Shown here in pieces: positions 32,982 to 41,147 of a stretch of 64,000 bases of DNA. The notes below the pieces were generated by a model. It had not been told where the DNA came from and did no database searches. It saw nothing but the letters and a program-made list of their open reading frames with translations. Location of the stretch: the NCBI RefSeq assembly GCF_042610375.1, contig NZ_JBGJZL010000007.1, positions 62,001-126,000 of the forward strand, written 5' to 3'. Position numbers and translations under genes: made by a program. The stretch's first letter is position 1. Each line of letters begins with the position of its first letter. This DNA comes from CTSoil-075 sp042610375. GTDB taxonomy: Bacteria > Bacillota > Negativicutes > DSM-13327.

Positions 32982-33443
32982 ATGAAAAAAAGTTTATTTA
33001 TAACTCTACTACTATTGATCGCATTTTCTTCTATTGCTTTGGCAGCTCCAGTTGCTAAAGCATTGGTGGATTCAACTCCAGAGTCTGCAGTGTTAGAAAA
33101 TATCGATCAATGGGTTATTGCTCATCCGGTTCAAGAGGGCGCTATTTCTCGTGCGGATACGATTTTCAAGTCACCACGTGGTCAAGTCCGTTTAGTAGTC
33201 AATAAGCCAGGACCAGGAGATGGTCGTCATATTCATATGAGTGCTGATGAAATCGTAGTTGTTTATAAAGGGAAAGGCGAGGTATATTTAAATGGTGAAT
33301 GGACACCTATTAAAGAAGGAGATGTTCATATTTGCCCCCGTGGTGTAACACATGCTTTTCGCAGTAATGAAGATATGTGGTTAGTTTCTATCCATACTCC
33401 ACCTCAAGTTGGTGGCGATGATAAAATTTGGATTGATCGATAA
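32982..33443 (+). CDS. Exported cupin-domain protein
   Basis: A 153-residue protein with a clear signal peptide (MKKSLFITLLLLIAFSSIALAAP, cut near residue 21-22). The mature protein is a single cupin: motif 1 GPGDGRHIHMSADEIVVVYK with two His and one Glu, and motif 2 EGDVHICPRGVTHAFRS with His, so a metal site is likely. GGGAGG precedes the ATG. It is 65 bases after the sugar-acid transporter and probably in the same transcript. An extracytoplasmic cupin beside a sugar-acid transporter may bind or isomerise the substrate, for example like KdgF-type cupins acting on uronates; this is an inference, and most KdgF proteins are not exported. Confidence 0.85.
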   Translation: MKKSLFITLLLLIAFSSIALAAPVAKALVDSTPESAVLENIDQWVIAHPVQEGAISRADTIFKSPRGQVRLVVNKPGPGDGRHIHMSADEIVVVYKGKGEVYLNGEWTPIKEGDVHICPRGVTHAFRSNEDMWLVSIHTPPQVGGDDKIWIDR

Positions 33444-33521
33444 TATAGTTATTGGCATTGTATGTTGCACTTCAAGGTTATGTAGAATGTATTAAAAATA
33501 GTACATCTATGTTGTTAGCTT

Positions 33522-33550
33522 GTCAGGAATGGGTATATTCCATTCCTGAC
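33522..33550 (+). terminator. Hairpin after the cupin gene
   Basis: GTCAGGAATGG (33522-33532) and CCATTCCTGAC (33540-33550) form a perfect 11-bp stem with a seven-base loop. It lacks a T run. A second hairpin, AAAACAAGG (33606-33614) with CCTTGTTTT (33621-33629), follows it. Confidence 0.55.
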
Positions 33551-33689
33551 GATTGGAATTTATAAATATTGTATTGTAAAAAAATAAAAAAATTTACATT
33601 TGTGAAAAACAAGGAAAAGCCCTTGTTTTATGTATGTTCCCTCGGGGTATAGACAAGAGAGTACAGAACGCGTAAGGGGGCAACTGATA

Positions 33690-34781
33690 ATGAGTGCAAT
33701 TTTGAGAGTATTAGTATCTGCGGGAGGACAGGCGACCGCAGATGAACATGCCCATGCAGTGCGAGAATTGCTTGGAGATGTTAAAATCATAACAACGATC
33801 AATAGTGAACTAAAGGATCGAAAGGACATTGATTTAGTTGTTTGTCCTGCCACTTTTTATGAGCAGGCCCAAAGTCTTGTGGCGAAAGAAAAACTTGTAG
33901 CACTTTTCTTGGAACCACCCGTTGAATTTTATTTTACAGTTAATCGCATTCCAGCGCATTCAATTGTAGTTGTTTATAATAACAATCAGGCAGGTTGTCA
34001 GGAAATCGTGAATAAGTGCCTATATTATGGCATCAAACATCTGGACTATCATCATATCGGTTTCAAAGAGATGGACGATGCTGAAATTAGAAATAGATTA
34101 AGTCGTGCGGATTATATCATTGGATCAAAATTATTTATTGATAAAAATGCGCACCTTTATACTCAATATAGTAAATATTTAAAAGAAAACGTAAAAGTTA
34201 TCCCCTATGATAATCGTTTACCTAACATCCAATCCTCATGTAAACTGATTCAACGGGTGACATTGTTAAAACAGCAAAATAGAAATAAAATCCTCTTAGA
34301 TCAAGTCAAACGTTTAAGCGATTCAATCACTCATATTGCTGCGATAGTAGAAGAATTGAATGCCTCTCAAGAAGAATTAGCATCCTCTATGCAAGAAGTA
34401 ACAAAAAATTCAGAGCAGGCATCAGTTGACGTCAATAATACTACTCAAATCGTAGATACTGTTCGGCGGATTGCTACTCAGACTAATCTTTTGGGCCTCA
34501 ATGCCGCTATTGAAGCAGCACGAGCTGGTGAACAAGGTCGTGGATTTGCTGTAGTAGCTGAAGAAGTTCGGAAGTTGTCCGATCAAAGTACAACAGCGGT
34601 CAAGAGCATCGGTAAGATGCTGGAACAGATGAAGTCATCCATGGACTTGGCAATCGATAATACTCAACAGACAGCAATAAATACCCAAGAACAAGCGAAT
34701 GCCACCCAATCCATCACTACGATGATTAATGAGTTAAAACTTGTCAGTGAAGAAATGATCCATGCCGCGCAGTTAAAATAA
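33690..34781 (+). CDS. Soluble chemoreceptor-like protein with PrpR_N-like sensor domain
   Basis: A 363-residue protein with no membrane segment. Residues 1-200 form a globular domain that opens ILRVLVSAGGQATADEHAHA and has IDLVVCPATFYEQAQSLVAK and ADYIIGSKLFI, reminiscent of the PrpR_N domain, although I cannot prove this. The C-terminal part is a short MCP signalling domain: AAIVEELNASQEELASSMQE, then IATQTNLLGLNAAIEAARAG and EQGRGFAVVAEEVRKL. This domain is much shorter than those of the other chemoreceptors in the window. ATG 33690 with AAGGGGG ten bases upstream is preferred over ATG 33630. It could be a cytosolic metabolite sensor feeding CheA; it lies just after the sugar-acid cluster. 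Confidence 0.85.
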   Translation: MSAILRVLVSAGGQATADEHAHAVRELLGDVKIITTINSELKDRKDIDLVVCPATFYEQAQSLVAKEKLVALFLEPPVEFYFTVNRIPAHSIVVVYNNNQAGCQEIVNKCLYYGIKHLDYHHIGFKEMDDAEIRNRLSRADYIIGSKLFIDKNAHLYTQYSKYLKENVKVIPYDNRLPNIQSSCKLIQRVTLLKQQNRNKILLDQVKRLSDSITHIAAIVEELNASQEELASSMQEVTKNSEQASVDVNNTTQIVDTVRRIATQTNLLGLNAAIEAARAGEQGRGFAVVAEEVRKLSDQSTTAVKSIGKMLEQMKSSMDLAIDNTQQTAINTQEQANATQSITTMINELKLVSEEMIHAAQLK

Positions 34782-34935
34782 CATAAATGGTAAAAAAAAT
34801 TATAAGATTATCTTTTTCTGATCGTTGTTTATGATTTCAAAATGCTTAAAGGTGCTGTTGTTAAAAGAAATGGCATTGAGTTTGTAATGAAAAGGTATAG
34901 AGAACAAGGGGGCAGCATGAATTTTCTTAAAAAAT

Positions 34936-34976
34936 AAAGACTAGAAAACCACAAAATTATGGTTTTTCTAGTCTTT
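34936..34976. terminator. Bidirectional terminator before the permease 3' end
   Basis: AAAGACTAGAAAACC (34936-34950) pairs with GGTTTTTCTAGTCTTT (34961-34976), with one bulged base and A/T runs on both sides. It separates the convergent chemoreceptor-like and permease genes. Confidence 0.8.
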
Positions 34977-34998
34977 ATCTATAAGTTGATTATTGATT

Positions 34999-36405
34999 TT
35001 ATACGACTTTTTTTAGTACAGCTTTGTTAGATTTTTGTAAAGTACTATTGTGGTAACCATATGCAAAGTAAATGACCAAACCAATAGCCAGCCAAGCAGA
35101 ATAACGAATCCATGTTTGAATTGGCAGGCTATACATTAGATAAGCACAACAGATAATGGCTGCCGGAGCAACAAAGTTAACAGCTGGGCAGCGGAATGGG
35201 CGATGGGCATCAGGAGCTGTTTTACGCAATACGAGTACGCCGACAGCCGTTGCAAGAAAAGCAAAAAGAGTACCAATGTTCACAAGTTCTGCTAAAATAT
35301 CAACTGGAGTGAGGCCTGCAATTACTGCGACGATGATTCCAGAGATGATAGTAATAACGTGTGGAGTACCATATTTTGGATGTATTTTACAGATGCTGGC
35401 AGGAATTAATCCATCGCGAGACATAGCGAAGAATACGCGAGACTGTCCATACATGACTGCTAATAATACGGTAGTGAGGCCTGCGATCGCACCAGTGCCA
35501 ACCAAAGCAGAACCCATATTATAACCAATTTGTCGTAAGGCGAAAGCCACTGGTTCTGCATTGTTCAATTCTTGATAGGGTATGACTCCAGTGAGCACAG
35601 CGGCAACGGAGATATAGAGAACTGCACAGATAAATAGAGAACCGATGATGCCAATGGGCAAATCACGATTAGGATTTTTGCATTCTTCAGCGGCTGTTGC
35701 CACACAGTCAAAGCCGATATAAGCTAAAAACATAGTAGCAGCCCCAGTCATTACCCCAGAAAAGCCGAAGGGCATGAAGGGAGACCAATTTGCAGTGTTA
35801 ACTTTAGGACCAGCCAAAAATAAAAAGATAAATACTGCTAATAGTTTGACTGCAACGAGTATTTTGTTCATGGTCGCGCTTTCTTTCGTACCGCGCACCA
35901 GTAATATCGTTAGAAAGAGCAAGATTAACATGGCGGGTACGTTCATGATTCCGCCGTCGGCGGCAACTGCAGTAAAAGCTTTAGGAAGGTCGATGCCAGC
36001 AGATTTAAAAAGTCCAGTCGTATAAGCTGACCAACCAGCAGCGACTAAACTCGCAGCAAGGGAGTACTCGAGAACTAGACTCCATCCGACGATCCAGGCC
36101 ATGAATTCACCTAGTGTTGCATAGGAATAAGTGTACGCGCTTCCGGAAAATGGTACGGTAGAGGCCATTTCGGAATAACATAATGCACAAAATACACAGG
36201 CTATTGCGGATAGTAAGAGTGAAATTACAATACCAGGGCCAGCATATTTGGCAGCGACAACACCTGTGAATACGAAGATTCCAGTCCCCATGATGCATCC
36301 GACTCCGAGGAGAAGCATATCCATGGCTCCCATATTTTTCTTCAAAGTTTGTTTGTTCGCGTCTTTTTGGAACGAGGAAAGGCTTTTGGTTCTAAATAGG
36401 CTCAT
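34999..36405 (-). CDS. APC-family amino acid permease (cationic amino acid transporter type)
   Basis: A 468-residue membrane protein with about twelve helices. The APC motif in helix 1 is LLLGVGCIMGTGIFVFTGVV, with AYTYSYATLGEFMAWIVGWS in helix 3 and IGFDCVATAAEECKNPNRDL in helix 6. The length and motifs resemble YfnA/CAT-type permeases. GAAGGGAA precedes the ATG. It is monocistronic and transcribed opposite to its neighbours. The substrate is likely an amino acid such as a cationic or branched one, but cannot be determined from sequence alone. Confidence 0.92.
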   Translation of the reverse strand: MSLFRTKSLSSFQKDANKQTLKKNMGAMDMLLLGVGCIMGTGIFVFTGVVAAKYAGPGIVISLLLSAIACVFCALCYSEMASTVPFSGSAYTYSYATLGEFMAWIVGWSLVLEYSLAASLVAAGWSAYTTGLFKSAGIDLPKAFTAVAADGGIMNVPAMLILLFLTILLVRGTKESATMNKILVAVKLLAVFIFLFLAGPKVNTANWSPFMPFGFSGVMTGAATMFLAYIGFDCVATAAEECKNPNRDLPIGIIGSLFICAVLYISVAAVLTGVIPYQELNNAEPVAFALRQIGYNMGSALVGTGAIAGLTTVLLAVMYGQSRVFFAMSRDGLIPASICKIHPKYGTPHVITIISGIIVAVIAGLTPVDILAELVNIGTLFAFLATAVGVLVLRKTAPDAHRPFRCPAVNFVAPAAIICCAYLMYSLPIQTWIRYSAWLAIGLVIYFAYGYHNSTLQKSNKAVLKKVV

Positions 36406-36830
36406 CAGATTCCCTTCTTTCGGTAATAATAATTGACGGTGATATCCGAAAAAAGGATTTCATCAGTCGATGATGTATTCCAATTGCACGATAAACCGTT
36501 TACACGGGTATCAATATAACACATGTGCAAGAAAATTTCAAATATAGATACCCGCTTTTTTCTAAAAAATACGAAAAAAGTAGTAAAAAAATAATAATAT
36601 TTAATGAAAGTTCGCGATGAAAGAACAAAAGTTTTTATTAATAATACTTTGTTTGGATGCTTCGATTAAGAAAATCGTTGCTATAACTGTTAAAAAGACT
36701 TGCCACAGGCTAAGTCTTTTTTTATGGTTACACTTCTTTTCAGCCATTAAGATTCAATTCTGTTTTGGAAATTTTTAAATAAAGTTGAGTTGCAAAATAT
36801 TGCCCCCAAATAGCTGAGACCACAATATAT
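36406..36830. promoter_or_regulatory. 425-base gap between the permease and the QueG-like gene
   Basis: The permease promoter must lie here, on the minus strand. A partly symmetric ATAAACCGTTTACA (36491-36504) about 90 bases upstream of the permease start could be an operator. A terminator hairpin occupies 36692-36723. The rest is very AT-rich, with no ORF of note. Confidence 0.4.
36692..36723. terminator. Terminator downstream of the QueG-like gene
   Basis: AAAAAGACTT (36692-36701) pairs with AAGTCTTTTT (from 36712), with A and T runs giving a terminator on either strand. It most likely serves the minus-strand gene ending at 36831. Confidence 0.75.
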
Positions 36831-37688
36831 TTAAGGCGTTACAGATACCTTAGTTTTTGGTAATTTTGGAATCGATCTTTCACAAGGAACCTTAGTTTGG
36901 CAAAGTCCACAGCTTGGTGTCGTAACCCCATAGACATCATTGACTGCTGGCATCACCTTTTCGCGTGTGTAGGCAAAACATAAATCTTTATTGTGTCCTT
37001 TGAGGGAGATAGCACCAGCTGGACAACGGTGGATGCATGCCCCACAACGATTTGAATTATAATGCAGACAATTATCGTACACTCCTTTATAGGGAATAGG
37101 GGAAGGAGCGAGTACCAATTCTGTGATTACGCTGCCAACACGCATTGCCATGCCATATTCAGTTATTAATGCATCAGTTAAACTGAATGTTCCTAGACCG
37201 GCAGCATATGCAGCATGTCTTTCAGACCAGGTTGATGCATGTCCGATATGATCGGAATAAATTCTTTTCCAGTGTGAACTCAAAGATGGGGCAATTGTAC
37301 GATACCCCATTTTAGTGATTAGGCTAACGGCAAATTGTCTAAGTATATCATTAAACTGTTCCCCATAGAATCTGCCCTGAGCCCATTCTTTTGACGGAAG
37401 TTCCTTTTCTAAATAATTGCTTTTTAAGATGGTCTCACTAAATGGTAGTATCCAGCATATGACTGTTCCATCAGATAGAGAGCTATTCTCAAATTCTGCA
37501 GTAAACCATTCTTGTGGTGTCATGTGAAAGGGACCTATCTTTTGTTGATAGTTTTCAAAAAGATTATTGTTTACATCGGCAAATCCTATTAGGGGAGAAT
37601 CATATATTTTTATTTCTGTATTCGGTAACTTATTAAATTCGGAGGTACTGATAAATTCCATTATTTTAGAAATAATCTCATTTTTCAC
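36831..37688 (-). CDS. 4Fe-4S double-cluster protein related to epoxyqueuosine reductase (QueG-like)
   Basis: A 285-residue iron-sulfur protein. The conserved middle reads HIGHASTWSERHAAYAAGLG and TFSLTDALITEYGMAMRVGS. The cluster-binding cysteines are CLHYNSNRCGACIHRCP and, near the C-terminus, SCGLCQTKVPCER. In QueG such clusters accompany a cobalamin cofactor and reduce epoxyqueuosine in tRNA; the C-terminal spacing here differs from canonical QueG, so this is better called a QueG-like protein of anaerobes. GTG 37688 is preferred, with AAAGGAG eight bases upstream; the longer frame to 37739 has no site. It is a single-gene unit. Confidence 0.8.
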   Translation of the reverse strand: MKNEIISKIMEFISTSEFNKLPNTEIKIYDSPLIGFADVNNNLFENYQQKIGPFHMTPQEWFTAEFENSSLSDGTVICWILPFSETILKSNYLEKELPSKEWAQGRFYGEQFNDILRQFAVSLITKMGYRTIAPSLSSHWKRIYSDHIGHASTWSERHAAYAAGLGTFSLTDALITEYGMAMRVGSVITELVLAPSPIPYKGVYDNCLHYNSNRCGACIHRCPAGAISLKGHNKDLCFAYTREKVMPAVNDVYGVTTPSCGLCQTKVPCERSIPKLPKTKVSVTP

Positions 37689-37996
37689 TGATGTCACTCC
37701 TTTACTATATAATACGGTATTTTTACTTTCCCAAAACATTCTACTCCGCTTTTATCTTGCTAGTTCTTTTAATGCGAAAAGCATATGTTGGGACAATATA
37801 TACTCATTTCTTTACTCTGTTAGCTGAGTCCTGCTTTATGTTGGAGTTATACTTATGAAATATAGAGTAAACAAGAAAGTAAGTTTTTATAGAATAGGTA
37901 GTAAGCTTTTAGGATAACTTAATAAATATAAAAGTTATAAAATGAAGAACTAAAGATCTTAAAGAGCGGGTAATATCTCCTAGGAGGTATGTAATC
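37689..37996. other. Divergent intergenic region, no gene seen
   Basis: AT-rich sequence between the QueG-like gene and the CBO0543 gene. It must hold both promoters. A palindromic CTCCTAGGAG overlaps the ribosome binding site of the plus-strand gene, near 37977-37986. Nothing else was recognised. Confidence 0.4.
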
Positions 37997-38482
37997 ATGA
38001 ATTTCGGTCTAGAAGAAATGATTAGTATGGTAGCGGCAGTCATTAGCTTATTGTTATTTATTTTTGTTGTGGATTGGAAGTATTTTCGAGAGTGGGTCGT
38101 AGTTTTTTTATTTAAGGCCCTTTTAGATTTAATTTGGGGCAGTCCAGTTGTTAGCCTAAATTTAATAAAATATCCTATCCGGTTATTGCCCCATTATTAT
38201 GAAACTAGTATACTCTTTGAATTATGGGTATTTCCCATCTTATGTATTTTGTATAATCAAGTGACTAGGCAACGAGGCTTATGGCCGATTGTCTATTATG
38301 CTCTGCTGTTCAGCGCAGGTATAACGGCAATCGAATATCCCTTAGAGCGATATACTGACTTAATTGAATACATAGAATGGAGTTGGCTGACTACTTTTTA
38401 TACGTTAACAATTACATTTTTAATTTCTCGTAGTTTCATTGCTTTCTACCGTTGGGGATGTGATTATTTCAGATACAAATGA
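37997..38482 (+). CDS. CBO0543-family integral membrane protein
   Basis: A 161-residue protein with five hydrophobic segments. The pattern MVAAVISLLLFIFVVDWKYF, KALLDLIWGSPVV and ILFELWVFPILCILYNQ is that of the CBO0543 family found in clostridia and bacilli. The function of the family is unknown. AGGAGGT precedes the ATG by seven bases. It is monocistronic and closed by a strong hairpin. Confidence 0.8.
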   Translation: MNFGLEEMISMVAAVISLLLFIFVVDWKYFREWVVVFLFKALLDLIWGSPVVSLNLIKYPIRLLPHYYETSILFELWVFPILCILYNQVTRQRGLWPIVYYALLFSAGITAIEYPLERYTDLIEYIEWSWLTTFYTLTITFLISRSFIAFYRWGCDYFRYK

Positions 38483-38813
38483 GAAAACTCGTCTTTTTCT
38501 TATTAGTGGTAGAACCAAAATCGCTGATACTTGGTGAGTCAATAGTGATACATATGAAATAAATAAAGTGGTTGAGAAGAAAGTGTTCTCAATCACTTTA
38601 TTTATATTAAACCTAGCTTGCCATGGCTTGAATTTTTTAGACTGGATTTTTAATAAGATGGAATTGTATTTGTGAGCTTTTGACTACACGAAAGCAAGAG
38701 TTGTTCATTTTTAAATAATATATATGATACAGTTAGTAAGGTATTATATATTATTGTTGGAAAATTATCCTGTGCAACGGGAAAAATAATAAATGAACAT
38801 GGAGGGCTCTAAG
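38483..38813 (+). other. Gap between CBO0543 gene and fabF
   Basis: It contains the terminator at 38561-38603. Beyond this the sequence is AT-rich and would include the fabF promoter; no further gene is seen. Confidence 0.5.
38561..38603. terminator. Bidirectional-looking terminator after the CBO0543 gene
   Basis: AAATAAAGTGGTTGAGAA (38561-38578) pairs with TTCTCAATCACTTTATTT (38586-38603) with one wobble and a seven-base loop. Confidence 0.8.
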
Positions 38814-40046
38814 ATGAATAGACGTGTAGTTATTACAGGCATGGGAACTGTATCTTCTTTAGGGTGTGGTGCAGATCAACTCTGGCAGTCAATTAAGCAG
38901 GGGAAATCTGGAATCCATAGAATTGAGAGAATTGACGTATCTGATTTACCCACACAAGTAGGGGCTGAGGTAAGAGAGTTTGATCCCAATCAGTTTTTGG
39001 AAAAGAAAGAAATTAAGCGGATGGATCGATTTGCACAATATGCGATGGCTGCCACGCAAATGGCTGTTGAACAGGCAAATATTGATTTTGCTAAAGTCAA
39101 TAAAGAGCGTATTGGTGTGATGATTGGAACAGGGATTGGTGGTATCGAAACCATTGAAAATCAACATAGTGTGCTTTTAGAAAAAGGCACTAGTAGAATT
39201 AGTCCTTTTTTGGTGCCTATGATGTTGCCTAATATAGCTGCGGGACTTATTGCGATTAAATATGGAGTCAAAGGATTTACAGAATGTACTGTCTCAGCTT
39301 GCGCTTCCTCGACGAATGCCATTGGTGATGCTTATAAGATTATTCAAAGAAATGCTGCTGATATGATGATTGCTGGTGGGACGGAAGCGGCCATTACAAG
39401 ATTAGCATTAGCTGGTTTTTGTGCAATGAAAGCCATGACTACTAATTTGGATGCTGCGACTGCTTCTAGGCCTTTTGATTTAAAGCGAGATGGATTTGTA
39501 CTTGGAGAAGGGGCAGGTACCCTTATTATTGAAGAACTGAATCATGCTTTGCAACGAGGGGCAAAGATTATTGCAGAAATTGTGGGTTATGGTTGCACCA
39601 ATGATGCCTATCATATTACTGCTCCTGCTGAAGGGGGAGATGGGGCGGCTCAGTGTATGAAATTAGCGATTGAAGATGCAGGAATAAAACCTTATGATAT
39701 TAGTTATATCAATGCTCATGGTACATCAACTCAATTGAATGATAAAAATGAAACAGATGCAATAAAAGCTGTTTTTCAAAAGTATGCATATGATCTTCCG
39801 ATCAGTTCAACGAAATCGATGACAGGTCATTTATTAGGAGCTGCGGGAGCCATCGAGGCTATCATAACCGCATCTGCTCTTCAAGATGGGTTCTTACCAC
39901 CAACGATTAATTATAATACTCCAGATCAGGGATGTGACTTATATTATGTTCCAAATGAAGGGAAAAAGGCAACTCTATCCTATGCTTTAAGTAATTCCTT
40001 TGGTTTTGGCGGACATAATGCAACACTAGTTTTAAAAGCTTTTTAA
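38814..40046 (+). CDS. fabF: Beta-ketoacyl-ACP synthase II
   Basis: A 410-residue condensing enzyme. The Cys-His-His triad is present: nucleophile in ECTVSACASSTNAIGDAY near residue 163, His in YINAHGTSTQLND, and His in STKSMTGHLLGAAGA. The C-terminal SYALSNSFGFGGHNATLVL is the usual KAS signature. FabF elongates malonyl-ACP with acyl-ACP in fatty acid synthesis. ATG 38814 has GGAGGG upstream. It stands apart from other fab genes, next to an AraC-like regulator gene 23 bases downstream, so it may be a second FabF with a specialised role. Confidence 0.95.
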   Translation: MNRRVVITGMGTVSSLGCGADQLWQSIKQGKSGIHRIERIDVSDLPTQVGAEVREFDPNQFLEKKEIKRMDRFAQYAMAATQMAVEQANIDFAKVNKERIGVMIGTGIGGIETIENQHSVLLEKGTSRISPFLVPMMLPNIAAGLIAIKYGVKGFTECTVSACASSTNAIGDAYKIIQRNAADMMIAGGTEAAITRLALAGFCAMKAMTTNLDAATASRPFDLKRDGFVLGEGAGTLIIEELNHALQRGAKIIAEIVGYGCTNDAYHITAPAEGGDGAAQCMKLAIEDAGIKPYDISYINAHGTSTQLNDKNETDAIKAVFQKYAYDLPISSTKSMTGHLLGAAGAIEAIITASALQDGFLPPTINYNTPDQGCDLYYVPNEGKKATLSYALSNSFGFGGHNATLVLKAF

Positions 40047-40069
40047 AGTTTGGGGGCTGGTCAAAGGTT

Positions 40070-40993
40070 ATGGTCGATATGAAAGAAATTGTAGCAGCAT
40101 GTGTTCATTATATTGAAAATAATATCTATAATAAAATTACGTTGGATGATATTGCTCACCAGTCAGGAATCTCAAAATATCATTTGCATAGGGTATTTAA
40201 GTCATTAACGGGTGAATCTTTAATGGAGTATGTCCAGTCACGAAAACTTTCATCAAGTATTAATGAGCTGATTCATACCAATATGAGAATTATTGATATT
40301 GCGTTAGATTATGGTTTTGATTATGAACAGTCTTATATAAGGGCTTTTCGCAAAAAATTTGGTCATACCCCTTTAAAAGTACGTTTAGAGAATTTATCAG
40401 TTATCATTAAGGAAAAATTAAATATACATGATATTTTATCTGTAAATAATTCAATTATATATAAGCCATTTTTTGTTTATAAACCGAAGATTTATTTAAT
40501 TGGCAATCAGCATAAAATAGTGAGTAAATCAGGAGATAAAACTGCCAATGCTTATGGGAATGATTTTTACTATAATCATAAACATAAAATAATAAATGCA
40601 ATCAATCCAGCAGTATATTTTGGTTATACAGATTGGAGCCAGAATGATGAGGGATATATTTATTATATCCCTTCTCTTCAAGTCTCCGATTTATCTCAGA
40701 TACCAGAAGGCATGAAGGGGATTTCAATACCGGCGCATAAATATGTGGCCTTTCGTTTTATTGGTTTTTTTCATCCTAATGATATTAATGGCAGACAAGT
40801 CGGTCGATTGTTAGTTCATATGTATTCCAAATGGATTTTTAAGTCAGGTTTCAAATTTGCAGATACTTTTCGATTTGAATACATCGATACTTCCTTATCA
40901 AAAGATAACTATTGTGAACTGGATATCTATCAACCTATTATGGAGAATGATAGGAATGGTATCATGAGTCCTATAAATTATATTGACGAGTAG
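40070..40993 (+). CDS. AraC-type regulator with GyrI-like effector domain
   Basis: A 307-residue regulator. The AraC HTH is at the N-terminus: NKITLDDIAHQSGISKYHLH and GFDYEQSYIRAFRKKFGHTP. The C-terminal 160 residues resemble a GyrI-like/SOUL small-molecule domain (IPEGMKGISIPAHKYVAFRF, ending FEYIDTSLSKDNYCELDIYQ), as in Rob and BmrR-type proteins. The start at 40070 follows fabF by 23 bases, so the two are probably co-transcribed; a second in-frame ATG at 40079 is possible. The ligand is unknown. Confidence 0.88.
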   Translation: MVDMKEIVAACVHYIENNIYNKITLDDIAHQSGISKYHLHRVFKSLTGESLMEYVQSRKLSSSINELIHTNMRIIDIALDYGFDYEQSYIRAFRKKFGHTPLKVRLENLSVIIKEKLNIHDILSVNNSIIYKPFFVYKPKIYLIGNQHKIVSKSGDKTANAYGNDFYYNHKHKIINAINPAVYFGYTDWSQNDEGYIYYIPSLQVSDLSQIPEGMKGISIPAHKYVAFRFIGFFHPNDINGRQVGRLLVHMYSKWIFKSGFKFADTFRFEYIDTSLSKDNYCELDIYQPIMENDRNGIMSPINYIDE

Positions 40994-41014
40994 GTGACCA
41001 TACTGAGTGCACCG

Positions 41015-41074
41015 AAACAAGTATCTTATTCTTAAACACTGCTAAGGTTTAATGATAAGATACTTGTTTTTTTT
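41015..41074 (+). terminator. Terminator after the AraC/GyrI-like gene
   Basis: AAACAAGTATCTTAT (41015-41029) pairs with ATAAGATACTTGTTT (41055-41069), with TTAAAC/GTTTAA pairing inside, and a T run to 41074. Confidence 0.88.
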
Positions 41075-41147
41075 GGAAAATAAAGATAACATGTGAATAG
41101 GCATTTTATTCATTAGAGTAAAATCAATGAAAGGGTAGGTTGGTAAG

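Noticed and set aside
34842..34937. 31-codon frame (MLKGAVVKRNGIEFVMKRYR...) before the permease terminator
   Set aside because: No ribosome binding site before the ATG and its stop runs into the terminator stem; too little evidence for a gene.
36491..36504. ATAAACCGTTTACA as a further site of the LacI regulator
   Set aside because: The spacing of the half-sites differs by one base from GAAACCGxTxAAC and the permease has no evident link to sugar acids; it also resembles a generic cre-like motif.
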